From assembly GCF_015218165.1 (NCBI RefSeq), contig NZ_CP048659.1:1240001-1304000 (forward strand): 64,000 bases of DNA, written 5' to 3'. This document shows positions 1 to 9,312 of this stretch, piece after piece (the first letter of the stretch is position 1; each line of letters starts with the position of its first letter). The notes under the pieces are model-generated. The model saw nothing but the letters and a program-made list of their open reading frames with translations, made no database searches and had not been told where the DNA came from. Position numbers and translations under genes: made by a program. The DNA is from Acinetobacter piscicola (GTDB taxonomy: Bacteria > Pseudomonadota > Gammaproteobacteria > Pseudomonadales > Moraxellaceae).

Positions 1-1
1 T

Positions 2-1834
2 CGTCCTCGTGATGAACTCGCACGTCAAAGCGGTTTAGCCATTGGTGAGCGTGGCGGGATCGTGATCAATGATTATTGCCAAACTTCTAACCCTGATATC
101 TATGCCATTGGTGAATGTGCGCTGTGGCAAAATAAAATTTATGGTTTGGTTGCACCGGGCTATGACATGGCGCGTATTGCAGCGAAACACGTACTCGAAC
201 AAACCAGTACTGAGTTCGCAGGTGCGGACATGAGCACCAAACTCAAACTTATGGGAGTCGATGTTGCTTCTGTGGGGGATGCGCATGCGATGACCCCAAA
301 TTCTTTGAGCTATTTCTTTGCTGATGAAGATGCCATGATCTATAAAAAGATTGTGGTCAATGCTGAGAAAACCAAACTTTTAGGTGCGGTACTGGTCGGT
401 TGTGCTAAAGAGTACAATGACTTGCTACAAATGATGCTCAATGGTTTAGAGATTCCTGAAAATCCTGAAAGCCTCATCATGCCAGGCTATGCTCAATCAG
501 ATGCAAAAACAGGCGGAAGTGGTGTAGACCTACTGCCTGATAGTGCAACGATTTGCTCATGTAATAACGTCTCTAAAGCTGATATTTGCTCCGCAATTCA
601 AGAAGGTTCGACTTCATTGGGTGCTTTGAAAAAATGTACCAAAGCTGCAACAGCATGTGGAGGTTGTGCACCGCTCGTTACTCAAGTTTTAAAATCAGAA
701 TTACAACGCCAAGGTGTGACCGTCAATAACCATCTTTGTGAGCACTTTGCCTACTCTCGTCAAGAGTTGTATCACTTGGTTCGTGTCAATGAAATCAAAA
801 CCTTTGATGATTTAATTCAACAACATGGACATGGTCTAGGTTGTGATATTTGTAAGCCGACTGTGGCAAATATTCTTGCTTCTTGTTGGAACGACTTCGT
901 GCTTAAACCAAGTCATGCAGGTCTGCAAGACAGTAACGATTATTATCTTGGCAATATTCAAAAAGATGGGACTTATTCAGTCGTGCCACGTATGGCAGGC
1001 GGTGAAGTCACGCCAGATGGACTCATTGCTGTCGGTCAAATTGCCAAACAATATGGTTTGTATACCAAACTGACAGGTGGTCAACGTGTTGATATGTTTG
1101 GTGCACAACTGCATCAACTGCCTGAAATCTGGGAAAAACTGATCAATGCAGGTTTTGAGTCAGGACATGCTTACGGTAAGTCATTGCGTACTGTGAAATC
1201 CTGCGTAGGCAGTACATGGTGTCGTTATGGCGTAGACGATTCAGTCGGTTTAGCCATTTTCCTTGAAAATCGTTATAAAGGCTTACGTTCTCCACATAAA
1301 CTCAAAATGGCAGTGTCAGGCTGTACTCGTGAATGTGCTGAAGCGCAAAGTAAAGATGTTGGTGTGATTGCAACTGAAAAGGGTTGGAATTTATATGTTT
1401 GTGGTAATGGTGGTATGAAACCGCGCCATGCTGAATTACTTGCTTCCGACTTAGATACACAAACCTTAATCAAATATATCGATCGTTTCTTTATGTTCTA
1501 CATCCAAACGGCAGATCGTCTACAACGTACCTCAGTATGGCGTGACAACATGGAAGGGGGATTGGATTATCTCAAAGATGTGGTGGTGAATGATTCTTTA
1601 GGGCTTGCAGAAGAACTTGAACGCCGTATGAGCCATGTGGTAGGTACCTATCAAGATGAATGGCGTACAGCGGTGGAAGATCCTGAAGTGCGTAAACGCT
1701 TTGTCACCTTTATCAATGCTAAAGCTGAACAACAACAAGATCCACATGTGCAATTTGCTGAAGTACGTGGACAAATTCGTCCAAAGACAGAAGCAGAACG
1801 TGATGCGAGTCGTATCCCTGTAGTTGAAGCTTAA
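2..1834 (+). CDS. nirB: Assimilatory nitrite reductase, large subunit (5' partial)
   Basis: Cytoplasmic NAD(P)H-dependent reduction of nitrite to ammonium. The gene is cut by the left window edge; its frame is open from base 2, so the real start lies upstream. Visible parts in order: the end of the FAD/NAD(P)H module (IYAIGECA motif near base 108), a BFD-like [2Fe-2S] domain with paired cysteines (CSC near 554, CGGC near 657), a ferrodoxin-like half-domain, and the sirohaem/[4Fe-4S] ligands as Cys-x5-Cys (CVGSTWC near 1202) and Cys-x3-Cys (CTREC near 1322). It is followed by a NirD-like fusion gene and the nitrate reductase, which fits a nitrate assimilation operon. A sulfite reductase role is less likely because of the BFD domain and these neighbours. 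Confidence 0.93.
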   Translation, partial: RPRDELARQSGLAIGERGGIVINDYCQTSNPDIYAIGECALWQNKIYGLVAPGYDMARIAAKHVLEQTSTEFAGADMSTKLKLMGVDVASVGDAHAMTPNSLSYFFADEDAMIYKKIVVNAEKTKLLGAVLVGCAKEYNDLLQMMLNGLEIPENPESLIMPGYAQSDAKTGGSGVDLLPDSATICSCNNVSKADICSAIQEGSTSLGALKKCTKAATACGGCAPLVTQVLKSELQRQGVTVNNHLCEHFAYSRQELYHLVRVNEIKTFDDLIQQHGHGLGCDICKPTVANILASCWNDFVLKPSHAGLQDSNDYYLGNIQKDGTYSVVPRMAGGEVTPDGLIAVGQIAKQYGLYTKLTGGQRVDMFGAQLHQLPEIWEKLINAGFESGHAYGKSLRTVKSCVGSTWCRYGVDDSVGLAIFLENRYKGLRSPHKLKMAVSGCTRECAEAQSKDVGVIATEKGWNLYVCGNGGMKPRHAELLASDLDTQTLIKYIDRFFMFYIQTADRLQRTSVWRDNMEGGLDYLKDVVVNDSLGLAEELERRMSHVVGTYQDEWRTAVEDPEVRKRFVTFINAKAEQQQDPHVQFAEVRGQIRPKTEAERDASRIPVVEA

Positions 1835-1936
1835 CGAATTTAGGTCAGAAAACTTCTTTTAAGTATAGCGCTGCATTTTCTGAAGAGAAAAGATGAAGAT
1901 GCAGAAAAAATGAAGTTAAAGAACAAGGATAAGATG

Positions 1937-3559
1937 ATGACAGTATTTAAAGATATGAATGAATTGAATTGGTTAGATGTATGTGCATTGGATGATATTA
2001 CGCCGAATACAGGTGTGGGTGCGTTAATTGATGACCAACAAATTGCAATTTTCCGTGTAGGTTCAGAAAAGCGAGTATACGCACTCAGCAACCAAGATCC
2101 GTTTAGCAAAGCCTTTGTGATGTCACGTGGCATTATTGGTGATTTACAAGGTGAACGTGTGGTTGCTTCTCCGATTTATAAACAACATTTTAGTTTGGCA
2201 ACAGGGCGTTGCTTGGAAGATAAAGATCAAAAACTTTTAGTATTTCCTAGCAAAATTGAAAATGGTCGAGTGATGATTAGCCCGACTCCACAAAAAACCT
2301 ATATTACCAATAATGGCACGTCTCAAGAAAAAATGAAGTTGGTGCTGGTCGGCAATGGTCTAGCAGGTATGCGTTGCCTTGAGGACTTGCTTGATATGGC
2401 GCCAGATCGTTATGAAGTGACGGTGATTGGAGAAGAGCCATGGGGCAACTATAACCGCATCATGCTATCACCTGTATTATCGGGAGATAAAACCATCGAT
2501 GATATTATGCTGCACCCGCACGCATGGTATAGCGATAAAAATATTCGCTTTATTGCAGGAGACCCTGCAGTGCGTATTGATCGCCCACGTAAACAAGTTT
2601 ATACCGAAAAAGGTTTAGTGGTTGATTACGACCGTTTGATTTTGGCTACAGGTTCTAAACCATTTGTGCCTCCTGTACAAGGTGCAGAACTTGATGGTGT
2701 ATTAAGTTTTCGTGACATTTACGATGTGAATACCATGCTCGACTACTGCAAATCTAAGAAAAATGCAGTGGTGATTGGTGGTGGTCTACTCGGGCTCGAA
2801 GCGGCTTATGGTTTAAAACAACGTGGCATGAATGTGACTGTTTTACATTTAATGGATCGCATTATGGAACGTCAATTGGATAGTAAAGCGAGCCAAATGT
2901 TACGTCATAGCATTGAGCAAAAAGGTATTCGCATCATCACTGAAGCCAATACAGAAGCCCTTTTGGGTGAAAATGGTCATGTCACACATGTACGCTTAAA
3001 AGATGGCACAATTTTAGATGCTGATTTAGTGGTTTTTGCAGTCGGTATCCGTCCGAATATGGCATTGGCACAAAGTGCTGGCTTACGTTGTAATCGTGGT
3101 GTGTTGGTGAATGATACGATGCAGACTTATGACCCAAGTATTTATGCGGTTGGTGAATGTATTGAGCATCGTAATCAAACTTTCGGTTTGGTTGAACCTT
3201 TGTGGGGTCAAGCATTTATTTGTGCATCACATTTGGCTGAACATGGCAGTTTAACTTTTAAAGCACCAACAGTGCCGACGCAGCTCAAAGTGAGTGGCTG
3301 TGATGTGTTCTCCGCAGGTCGAATTGATCTTGATAAGAATGCTGATGAGGAATTTGAAGACATCGTATTGAATGATGAGAAACGTCAAATCTATAAACGT
3401 ATTATTATTCAAAAAGATAAAGTTATTGGTGCAGTGCTGTTTGGTGATACCGAAGATGGGACTTGGTATGCTGAATTGATCTCGGATCAAACTTCTATTT
3501 CTTCTATTCGAAATAAATTGCTGTTTGGTAAGGATTTTGCTTTGAAGAAAGCAGGGTGA
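1937..3559 (+). CDS. NirD-like domain fused to FAD/NAD(P)H-dependent oxidoreductase (nitrite/nitrate reductase electron transfer)
   Basis: Two parts are visible. Residues about 5-105 resemble the nitrite reductase small subunit NirD, a Rieske-type fold without the iron ligands (no Cys-x-His pair is seen). From about residue 130 comes a flavoprotein disulfide-reductase fold like the N-terminal half of NirB, with a first dinucleotide site (LVGNGLAGMRCLE), a second one (VVIGGGLLGLEAAYGL) and the C-terminal FAD motif (YAVGECIEH). It lies between nirB and the nitrate reductase gene. Inference: it supplies the NirD function and may pass electrons from NAD(P)H to NasA, as NasC does in Klebsiella. 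Start chosen at ATG 1937, 7 bases after AAGGA; an in-frame ATG at 1910 has no good ribosome site. Confidence 0.85.
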   Translation: MTVFKDMNELNWLDVCALDDITPNTGVGALIDDQQIAIFRVGSEKRVYALSNQDPFSKAFVMSRGIIGDLQGERVVASPIYKQHFSLATGRCLEDKDQKLLVFPSKIENGRVMISPTPQKTYITNNGTSQEKMKLVLVGNGLAGMRCLEDLLDMAPDRYEVTVIGEEPWGNYNRIMLSPVLSGDKTIDDIMLHPHAWYSDKNIRFIAGDPAVRIDRPRKQVYTEKGLVVDYDRLILATGSKPFVPPVQGAELDGVLSFRDIYDVNTMLDYCKSKKNAVVIGGGLLGLEAAYGLKQRGMNVTVLHLMDRIMERQLDSKASQMLRHSIEQKGIRIITEANTEALLGENGHVTHVRLKDGTILDADLVVFAVGIRPNMALAQSAGLRCNRGVLVNDTMQTYDPSIYAVGECIEHRNQTFGLVEPLWGQAFICASHLAEHGSLTFKAPTVPTQLKVSGCDVFSAGRIDLDKNADEEFEDIVLNDEKRQIYKRIIIQKDKVIGAVLFGDTEDGTWYAELISDQTSISSIRNKLLFGKDFALKKAG

Positions 3560-3591
3560 ATTAGTCTCCCTAATTCCTTTTTAATATAAAA

Positions 3592-3620
3592 CCTCCCCTA
3601 ACCCCTCCTGAAAAGAGGGG
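3592..3620. repeat. C-rich intergenic hairpin, REP-like
   Basis: The 92-base gap between the flavoprotein gene and nasA contains a C-rich stretch (CCTCCCCTAACCCCTCC) followed by GAGGGG; CCCCTC at 3602-3607 pairs with GAGGGG at 3615-3620 across a 7-base loop. No T-run follows, so it is not a classical terminator. It may be a dispersed palindromic repeat or an mRNA-stabilising stem between two operon genes. Confidence 0.5.
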
Positions 3621-3651
3621 AATAAAAGCATTATCAGGAGCACAGCAGAAA

Positions 3652-6456
3652 ATGAATAGTATCCCTGTAATGGAACTGCACAGCTCCACAGAAAATAAAG
3701 TCAAAATTACCCAAACCACATGTCCATACTGTGGAGTAGGTTGTGGTGTAACGGCAACTGTTGAAGATACTGTGCTTGGACAAAAAGTATCTGTAATCGG
3801 TGATGTTAATCATCCATCCAATTACGGCAAACTCTGCATTAAAGGCAGTAATTTAGCAGATACCGTAGGGCTAGAAACACGTGTTTTACACCCTATGCTC
3901 GGGCGGAAAATTGATGCAGAACATGCCTATGCTTACACACGTCAAAAAACTGACTGGGATAAAGCGACGGACCTAATTGCCAATAAATTTCAACAATGTA
4001 TTGACCAATATGGTCGTGACAGCATTGCATTTTATGTCTCAGGACAATTGCTGACCGAAGATTATTATGTGGTCAATAAGTTCGTTAAAGGTTATCTCGG
4101 TACTGCCAATATTGATACCAATTCACGCTTATGTATGTCTTCTGCGGTAGCAGCGCATAAGCGTGCCTTTGGCGAAGACCTTGTTCCTGCAAGTTATGAG
4201 GATTTTGAACACACCGACATGGTGGTTTTAGTCGGCTCAAATACAGCATGGTGTCATCCTGTGTTGTATCAACGCATTATGAAAGCTAAGGAAGAAAGAG
4301 ATTTATTTGTTGTAGTGATCGATCCACGATTTACTGCTACCTGTGAAGCAGCGGATTTACATTTACCGATTCTGATTGGTCAAGATGTTTCGTTATTTAA
4401 TGGTTTAGTTCAATATTTATATCAAAATGGGTATAGTGACCACGAGTTTATTCAAGCACATACACAAGGTTTGGATGCGCTATTAGAAAGTTCACAGCCT
4501 GAAGCGGACATCGAACCAGTTGCAAAGAAAACAGGGATTTCACTCGAAAAATTAAAAGTTTTCTTTGAAAAATTTGCTCAAACAGAAAAAGTCATGACCT
4601 TATTTTCTATGGGGGTTAATCAATCTTCACGTGGGGTGGATAAAGCCAACAGTATTATCAATGCTCATTTACTCACAGGAAAAATTGGTAAATTAGGTGC
4701 AGCACCATTTTCGATGACAGGACAACCCAATGCTATGGGAGGACGTGAAGTCGGTGGTTTAGCCAATATGTTGGCGGCGCATATGGAGCTTGAAAATCCT
4801 CAGCATCAACAGCTTGTGCAAGGTTTTTGGAACAGCCCATCCATTGCCACTCAGGTTGGATTAAAAGCAGTTGATCTTTTTGAAGCGGTTGAAAGTGGTA
4901 AAATTAAAGCCATTTGGATCATGGCGACCAATCCTGTGGTCAGTTTGCCGAATGCAGATCAGGTAAAACGTGCTTTAGACAAATGTGAATTTGTTGTGGT
5001 TTCAGATATTTGTAAAGATACAGATACCACCCAATATGCCGATGTTTTATTGCCTGCACTAGGCTGGGGTGAGAAAGATGGTACGGTGACCAATTCTGAA
5101 CGTCGTATATCAAGACAGCGCGCATTTTTAACTGAGCCTGAACAAGCCAAAGCAGATTGGTGGGCAGTCGCACAAGTGGCAAAGAAAATGGGTTTTGGTG
5201 GTTTTGAGTTTAAAAATAGCCATGACATTTTCAAAGAACATGCTCAACTTTCTGCTTATCAAAATACAGAAATCAATAAACGTGCTGATGTTGCAAACTT
5301 CCGTTATTTTAATCTGCAAGGTTTAACTGAACTTTCATTGTCTGAGTATCATGAACTCGAACCTGTGCAATGGCCTGTGATACAAAAAAAACAATCGAAA
5401 GATGAATATGGGCAATTATTTACGCGAGGGCAATTCAGCCATGCCGATGGCAAAGCGAAATTCATTGCAACAACAATGATTGATCCTGTAAATCAAACTG
5501 ATCGTGAATATCCACTTATTCTTAATACAGGTCGAATCCGTGACCAATGGCATACCATGACACGAACAGGTCTGTCAGCAAATTTAAGTACCCATAAAGC
5601 TGAACCTTACTGCGAAATTCATCCAAATGATGCACTGAAATATGGTTTAAAAGATGGTGAATTGGTTGAGATTAAATCCGCTTGGGGGAATTGTGTACTG
5701 CGTGCGGTGGTGAGTGAAAATATTCGCCGTGGACAGATTTTTGCTCCGATTCATTGGAACGATCAATTTGCTTCAGATGCACGCATTGGCAAAGTGGTCA
5801 ATCCTGTGGTCGATGCCATTTCAGGCGAGCCTGAATTTAAACATACGCCTATCATCATTCATCCTTTTTATACCCAATGGCAAGGGGTGTTCTATGTTCG
5901 ACATGGTTTTGAGCATCTCGTTAAAAATAGTATTGAAAATACCGTGTGGTGGACAAAAATTCAGACAAGCAAAGCCGTGCGTTATGAACTCGCAGATCGT
6001 CGCCGTTTTAACCAAACCACGGAGCGTTTAAAAGCATTATTGCCTTTTGAGGATGAGAGTTTTGAATGGTTAAATCTTGAAGACCAAACTGCACATATCA
6101 GCCATACCATTATTTTAAAAGATGGGATTTTAATTGCCAGTTTATATATTGCACCAAAAGCCTTATTGCCTGATCGGGACTGGATTTCGAGTCTATTTAA
6201 ACGTGAACGTTTAAGTGCTATGCACCGTAAGGCATTGCTTGCAGGACAAGCCATGTCAATGGGCAATCATGACGGCCCATTGGTTTGTAGTTGTTTTAAA
6301 GTCGGTAAAAACCGCATCATTCAAACCATTAAAGAACAAAATATCAGCAATGAAAAACAAGTCACTGCCTGTTTAAAAGCAGGGGGGAACTGTGGTTCTT
6401 GTCTACCTGAAATTCGTGGCTTAATCAAAGCTTGTCAAGCGGAGGCAGCCGAATGA
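3652..6456 (+). CDS. nasA: Assimilatory nitrate reductase, molybdenum catalytic subunit with C-terminal BFD-like domain
   Basis: Cytoplasmic reduction of nitrate to nitrite at a bis-MGD molybdenum centre. The N-terminus has the [4Fe-4S] ligands CPYCGVGCG plus a fourth cysteine in GKLCIKG. The middle has the oxidoreductase signature around GQPNAMGGREVGGLANMLAA. The molydopterin dinucleotide-binding domain starts near residue 620 (YPLILNTGRIRDQWHTMTRT). Residues about 875-925 carry a BFD-like [2Fe-2S] domain (CSC and CGSC pairs), as in Klebsiella-type NasA. 934 residues is normal for this fused form. AGGAG lies 11 bases before the ATG. The stop overlaps the mobA start (ATGA), so the enzyme and its cofactor maturation gene are translationally coupled. 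Confidence 0.93.
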   Translation: MNSIPVMELHSSTENKVKITQTTCPYCGVGCGVTATVEDTVLGQKVSVIGDVNHPSNYGKLCIKGSNLADTVGLETRVLHPMLGRKIDAEHAYAYTRQKTDWDKATDLIANKFQQCIDQYGRDSIAFYVSGQLLTEDYYVVNKFVKGYLGTANIDTNSRLCMSSAVAAHKRAFGEDLVPASYEDFEHTDMVVLVGSNTAWCHPVLYQRIMKAKEERDLFVVVIDPRFTATCEAADLHLPILIGQDVSLFNGLVQYLYQNGYSDHEFIQAHTQGLDALLESSQPEADIEPVAKKTGISLEKLKVFFEKFAQTEKVMTLFSMGVNQSSRGVDKANSIINAHLLTGKIGKLGAAPFSMTGQPNAMGGREVGGLANMLAAHMELENPQHQQLVQGFWNSPSIATQVGLKAVDLFEAVESGKIKAIWIMATNPVVSLPNADQVKRALDKCEFVVVSDICKDTDTTQYADVLLPALGWGEKDGTVTNSERRISRQRAFLTEPEQAKADWWAVAQVAKKMGFGGFEFKNSHDIFKEHAQLSAYQNTEINKRADVANFRYFNLQGLTELSLSEYHELEPVQWPVIQKKQSKDEYGQLFTRGQFSHADGKAKFIATTMIDPVNQTDREYPLILNTGRIRDQWHTMTRTGLSANLSTHKAEPYCEIHPNDALKYGLKDGELVEIKSAWGNCVLRAVVSENIRRGQIFAPIHWNDQFASDARIGKVVNPVVDAISGEPEFKHTPIIIHPFYTQWQGVFYVRHGFEHLVKNSIENTVWWTKIQTSKAVRYELADRRRFNQTTERLKALLPFEDESFEWLNLEDQTAHISHTIILKDGILIASLYIAPKALLPDRDWISSLFKRERLSAMHRKALLAGQAMSMGNHDGPLVCSCFKVGKNRIIQTIKEQNISNEKQVTACLKAGGNCGSCLPEIRGLIKACQAEAAE

Positions 6457-7094
6457 AGAGAATAGTCAAAATGATCAGTCGAGGGATAGATTATCCTGAA
6501 ACGGATTTAGTGATCCTTGCAGGTGGTCAGGCACGGCGGATGAATGGCATCAATAAACTGTTGCAAAAATTTGATGATCAAATTCAACTGATTAAAATAC
6601 ATCAACAACTCAAAAATGCAGTCTCGGCTGTATGGGTGAATAGCCATCGGGATTATTCAATTTATCAAAAAATGATCCCCACTATTCATTGTTATCAAGA
6701 TGATGATCAGGGTTTTCAAGGTCCTTTGATGGGAATGAAAAGTGCGTGGACGTATGTGCAAGCCGATTATGTGTTGTTTATCCCTTGTGATGTGACGTTT
6801 ATTCCTAAGCGTGTGGTTGAAAAATTACATCAAGCATTAGCCAAAAATGCTTTGTCTGATGTGGCTTATGTCGAAATTAATGGTGTGGCGCTATATCCAT
6901 TTTGTCTTGTCAAGCGTAGTGCATATCAGACTATTCAAAACAGTCTTGCACAAAATAAGCGCAGTTTAAAACAGTGTTTTTCCGAGTTGCACGGCCAGGG
7001 GGTAATATTTAAAAATCATGCATTATTTTTGCACAGTATTAATTCGCTGGATGAATTACAACAATATCAACAATTGAAATCTATTCACATTTAA
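6453..7094 (+). CDS. mobA: Molybdenum cofactor guanylyltransferase
   Basis: Transfers GMP from GTP to molybdopterin to make the guanine dinucleotide form needed by the neighbouring nitrate reductase. The nucleotidyltransferase P-loop-like motif is LILAGGQARRMNG-type (seen as VILAGGQARRMNG, residues about 21-33). Further family features are GPLMGMKSA and FIPCDVTFIP. The start is ATG 6453, overlapping the nasA stop as ATGA, with GGAGG 7 bases upstream; a longer TTG start at 6432 has no support. 213 residues is usual for MobA. Confidence 0.9.
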   Translation: MKRIVKMISRGIDYPETDLVILAGGQARRMNGINKLLQKFDDQIQLIKIHQQLKNAVSAVWVNSHRDYSIYQKMIPTIHCYQDDDQGFQGPLMGMKSAWTYVQADYVLFIPCDVTFIPKRVVEKLHQALAKNALSDVAYVEINGVALYPFCLVKRSAYQTIQNSLAQNKRSLKQCFSELHGQGVIFKNHALFLHSINSLDELQQYQQLKSIHI

Positions 7095-7234
7095 CTTTGC
7101 AGCCTTTGAGTTTTATAAAAATATTTCGATTTACTAAATATTGGAACACTTTTTGCAGTTTCATTGTAAATCAGATGATGCATTTTTTTAGTTTTGGAAA
7201 ATCCTGAACTTAAACAGTGCAAAAGGGACTGTGT

Positions 7235-8308
7235 ATGAATGCAATACCACATCATAATGTACAGCGTGACGTCAATCCATTTGTTGATCAATTTGGACGT
7301 CATAAACGTAAACTGAGAATTTCAGTGACAGATCGCTGTAATTTTAAATGTGTTTATTGTATGCCTGAACATCCCGAATGGATGAAAAAACAAGATTTAC
7401 TTAGTTTTGAAGCACTTTATCAGTTTTGCGAGTTTATGGTGCGCCGTGGCATCGAACACATTCGGATTACAGGGGGCGAGCCCTTAATGCGTCAAGGCGT
7501 GGTGCATTTTATTGCCGAATTACAACAGTTGAAAAAAATCGGTCTCAAAAAAGTGTCTATGACCACGAATGCACATTATTTAAAACAATATGCTTCACAA
7601 CTGAAACAAGCGGGATTGGATGATTTAAACATCAGTTTAGATAGTTTAGATGCCGAGCAATTTAAACACTTAACCAAAAAAGATTTATTGCCTGTACTTG
7701 AGGGAATTCAGCAAGCAAAAGCGGTAGGGCTACCAATTAAAATCAATACTGTGCTCATTAGAGGTGTTAATGACGATCAAATTTTGCCTTTGGCACATTG
7801 GTCGATACAAAATAATGTGATGGTGCGTTTTATCGAATTTATGCCTTTAGATGGTGATGCGCATTGGTCATCTGCGCATGTGGTGACGGAACAAGACATT
7901 TTAAGACATCTAAAACAAGATTTTGATGTCACCATCAAACAAGGTCAATCGTCTGAACCTGCACGCACTTATTTCATTCATGGTTTTCCGATTGGGATTA
8001 TTTCCACCATTTCCAATTCATTTTGTGGCACATGCGACCGATTGCGTTTAACTGCAAAAGGAGAGTTTTTTAATTGTCTATTTGCAACGCAAGGTTTGGA
8101 TTTAAAAAAACACATTCAGGCATTGATGCAGAAAAAAGCACCAGCAGAATTGAAGTTAAATGCAGTGTTAACTGATTATATTTGGCATAAGAAACAAGGC
8201 TTTGATGCCATACAGCAAGAACAAACGACATTAAAATTATCGACATTAGCAGCATCTGCAAACCATGCGGCAACACGCAAAATTAGCATGTATATGATTG
8301 GAGGTTAA
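7235..8308 (+). CDS. moaA: GTP 3',8-cyclase (radical SAM)
   Basis: First step of molybdenum cofactor synthesis: radical conversion of GTP to 3',8-cyclo-GTP. The N-terminal radical-SAM cluster motif Cys-x3-Cys-x2-Cys appears as CNFKCVYC, followed by the ITGGEPL glycine motif. The C-terminal second cluster appears as FCGTCDRLRLT and FNC. The protein ends in Gly-Gly, as MoaA proteins do. ATG 7235 is preferred: AAGGGA lies about 6 bases upstream, while the alternative GTG at 7217 has none. The gap before it (7095-7234) is AT-rich and may hold a promoter, but I cannot define one. moaD starts 1 base after the stop. Confidence 0.93.
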   Translation: MNAIPHHNVQRDVNPFVDQFGRHKRKLRISVTDRCNFKCVYCMPEHPEWMKKQDLLSFEALYQFCEFMVRRGIEHIRITGGEPLMRQGVVHFIAELQQLKKIGLKKVSMTTNAHYLKQYASQLKQAGLDDLNISLDSLDAEQFKHLTKKDLLPVLEGIQQAKAVGLPIKINTVLIRGVNDDQILPLAHWSIQNNVMVRFIEFMPLDGDAHWSSAHVVTEQDILRHLKQDFDVTIKQGQSSEPARTYFIHGFPIGIISTISNSFCGTCDRLRLTAKGEFFNCLFATQGLDLKKHIQALMQKKAPAELKLNAVLTDYIWHKKQGFDAIQQEQTTLKLSTLAASANHAATRKISMYMIGG

Positions 8309-8309
8309 G

Positions 8310-8594
8310 ATGCATTTTAAAGCACACAATCAAGATCCTCACAGTGCACTGATCAACATTCAAATAGAGTCGTTTGGTGCGATTGAGCGACAACTGCCAC
8401 AAGATTTATGCTTGCAGTTTGAGTCTGAAATCAGCATTAGCGATGTACTTGAATATGTACAACGTGCTTATCCACAGTCCTCAACACTTTTGGAACGTTG
8501 TGCTTGCGCGGTGGGCGAAGACATTATTCCACGACAAGCCCTTTTAAGTTCAGATACTACTTTGGTTTTATTATCGCCTGTTGCAGGAGGTTAA
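8310..8594 (+). CDS. moaD: Molybdopterin synthase sulfur carrier subunit
   Basis: Small ubiquitin-like sulfur carrier that donates sulfur to the MoaE subunit. The decisive feature is the C-terminal Gly-Gly (SPVAGG), which is adenylated and thiocarboxylated in this family. 94 residues is slightly longer than the usual 81-85. The start is ATG 8310, 5 bases after GGAGG and one base after the moaA stop. moaE follows with a 1-base gap, so moaA-moaD-moaE are one transcript. Confidence 0.88.
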   Translation: MHFKAHNQDPHSALINIQIESFGAIERQLPQDLCLQFESEISISDVLEYVQRAYPQSSTLLERCACAVGEDIIPRQALLSSDTTLVLLSPVAGG

Positions 8595-8595
8595 C

Positions 8596-9267
8596 ATGAC
8601 TGAAACTGTGAATAGTCAACATCGACATTTAAAAGATTTTAAACGCATTCAAGAGAGTGCATTAAGCCAAGACGGTTTTGATGGCATTGAACATTTCCCT
8701 GAATGTGGAGGGATCGGGATTTTTGTCGGCACGGTACGAGATCATCATGAAGGCAAGGCGGTTAAGGCGCTGAAATATACCGCTTATGCGCCTGTAGCAG
8801 AAAAAATGATCCGTCAAATTGAACAAGAGATTCAAATCAAACATGGCATATCTTATGTGCGTGTGATTCACCGCGTTGGCGCTTTAGATATTGGTGAAAA
8901 AGCGATTATTGCAATGGCCTATGCACCACATCGGCGGGAGGCATTTGCTGCTTGTGAAGAGGCGGTGGAACGGGTTAAACATGAAGTGCCTGTATGGAAA
9001 GAAGAATTTTATATGGATGGCAGCAGTCAATATGTAGAGGGGTGTTGTATCCGTAAAGATCATGAGGATGAGCTATCACATACTGCACCACATCAGCATT
9101 CGAAACAGTGTGACCATATACATCATCGTCTACGTGCACATTCATCTACAGCAACATATCAAGATGATCATCTGCCTCATGAGCAACCGACACAGGAACT
9201 TGCCTCTTTAACGCAAAAACAGCATGAATCTTCGGTAGATCCTGCTGTTTATCAATGGCATCTGTAA
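8596..9267 (+). CDS. moaE: Molybdopterin synthase catalytic subunit with His-rich C-terminal extension
   Basis: Converts precursor Z (cPMP) to molybdopterin together with MoaD. The core (about residues 30-150) has the FVGTVRDHHEG motif, PHRREAFAACEEAVERVK and the catalytic lysines in KHEVPVWKEEF. Usual MoaE proteins end near residue 150. This one continues for about 70 residues rich in histidine (12 His by my count) and acidic residues, possibly a metal-binding tail. The start is ATG 8596, after AGGAGG with 5 bases spacing. Confidence 0.9.
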   Translation: MTETVNSQHRHLKDFKRIQESALSQDGFDGIEHFPECGGIGIFVGTVRDHHEGKAVKALKYTAYAPVAEKMIRQIEQEIQIKHGISYVRVIHRVGALDIGEKAIIAMAYAPHRREAFAACEEAVERVKHEVPVWKEEFYMDGSSQYVEGCCIRKDHEDELSHTAPHQHSKQCDHIHHRLRAHSSTATYQDDHLPHEQPTQELASLTQKQHESSVDPAVYQWHL

Positions 9268-9312
9268 ATAAAACCGTTAATCTTGAAGAAAATTATAAAA
9301 TAGGAATGTGCA

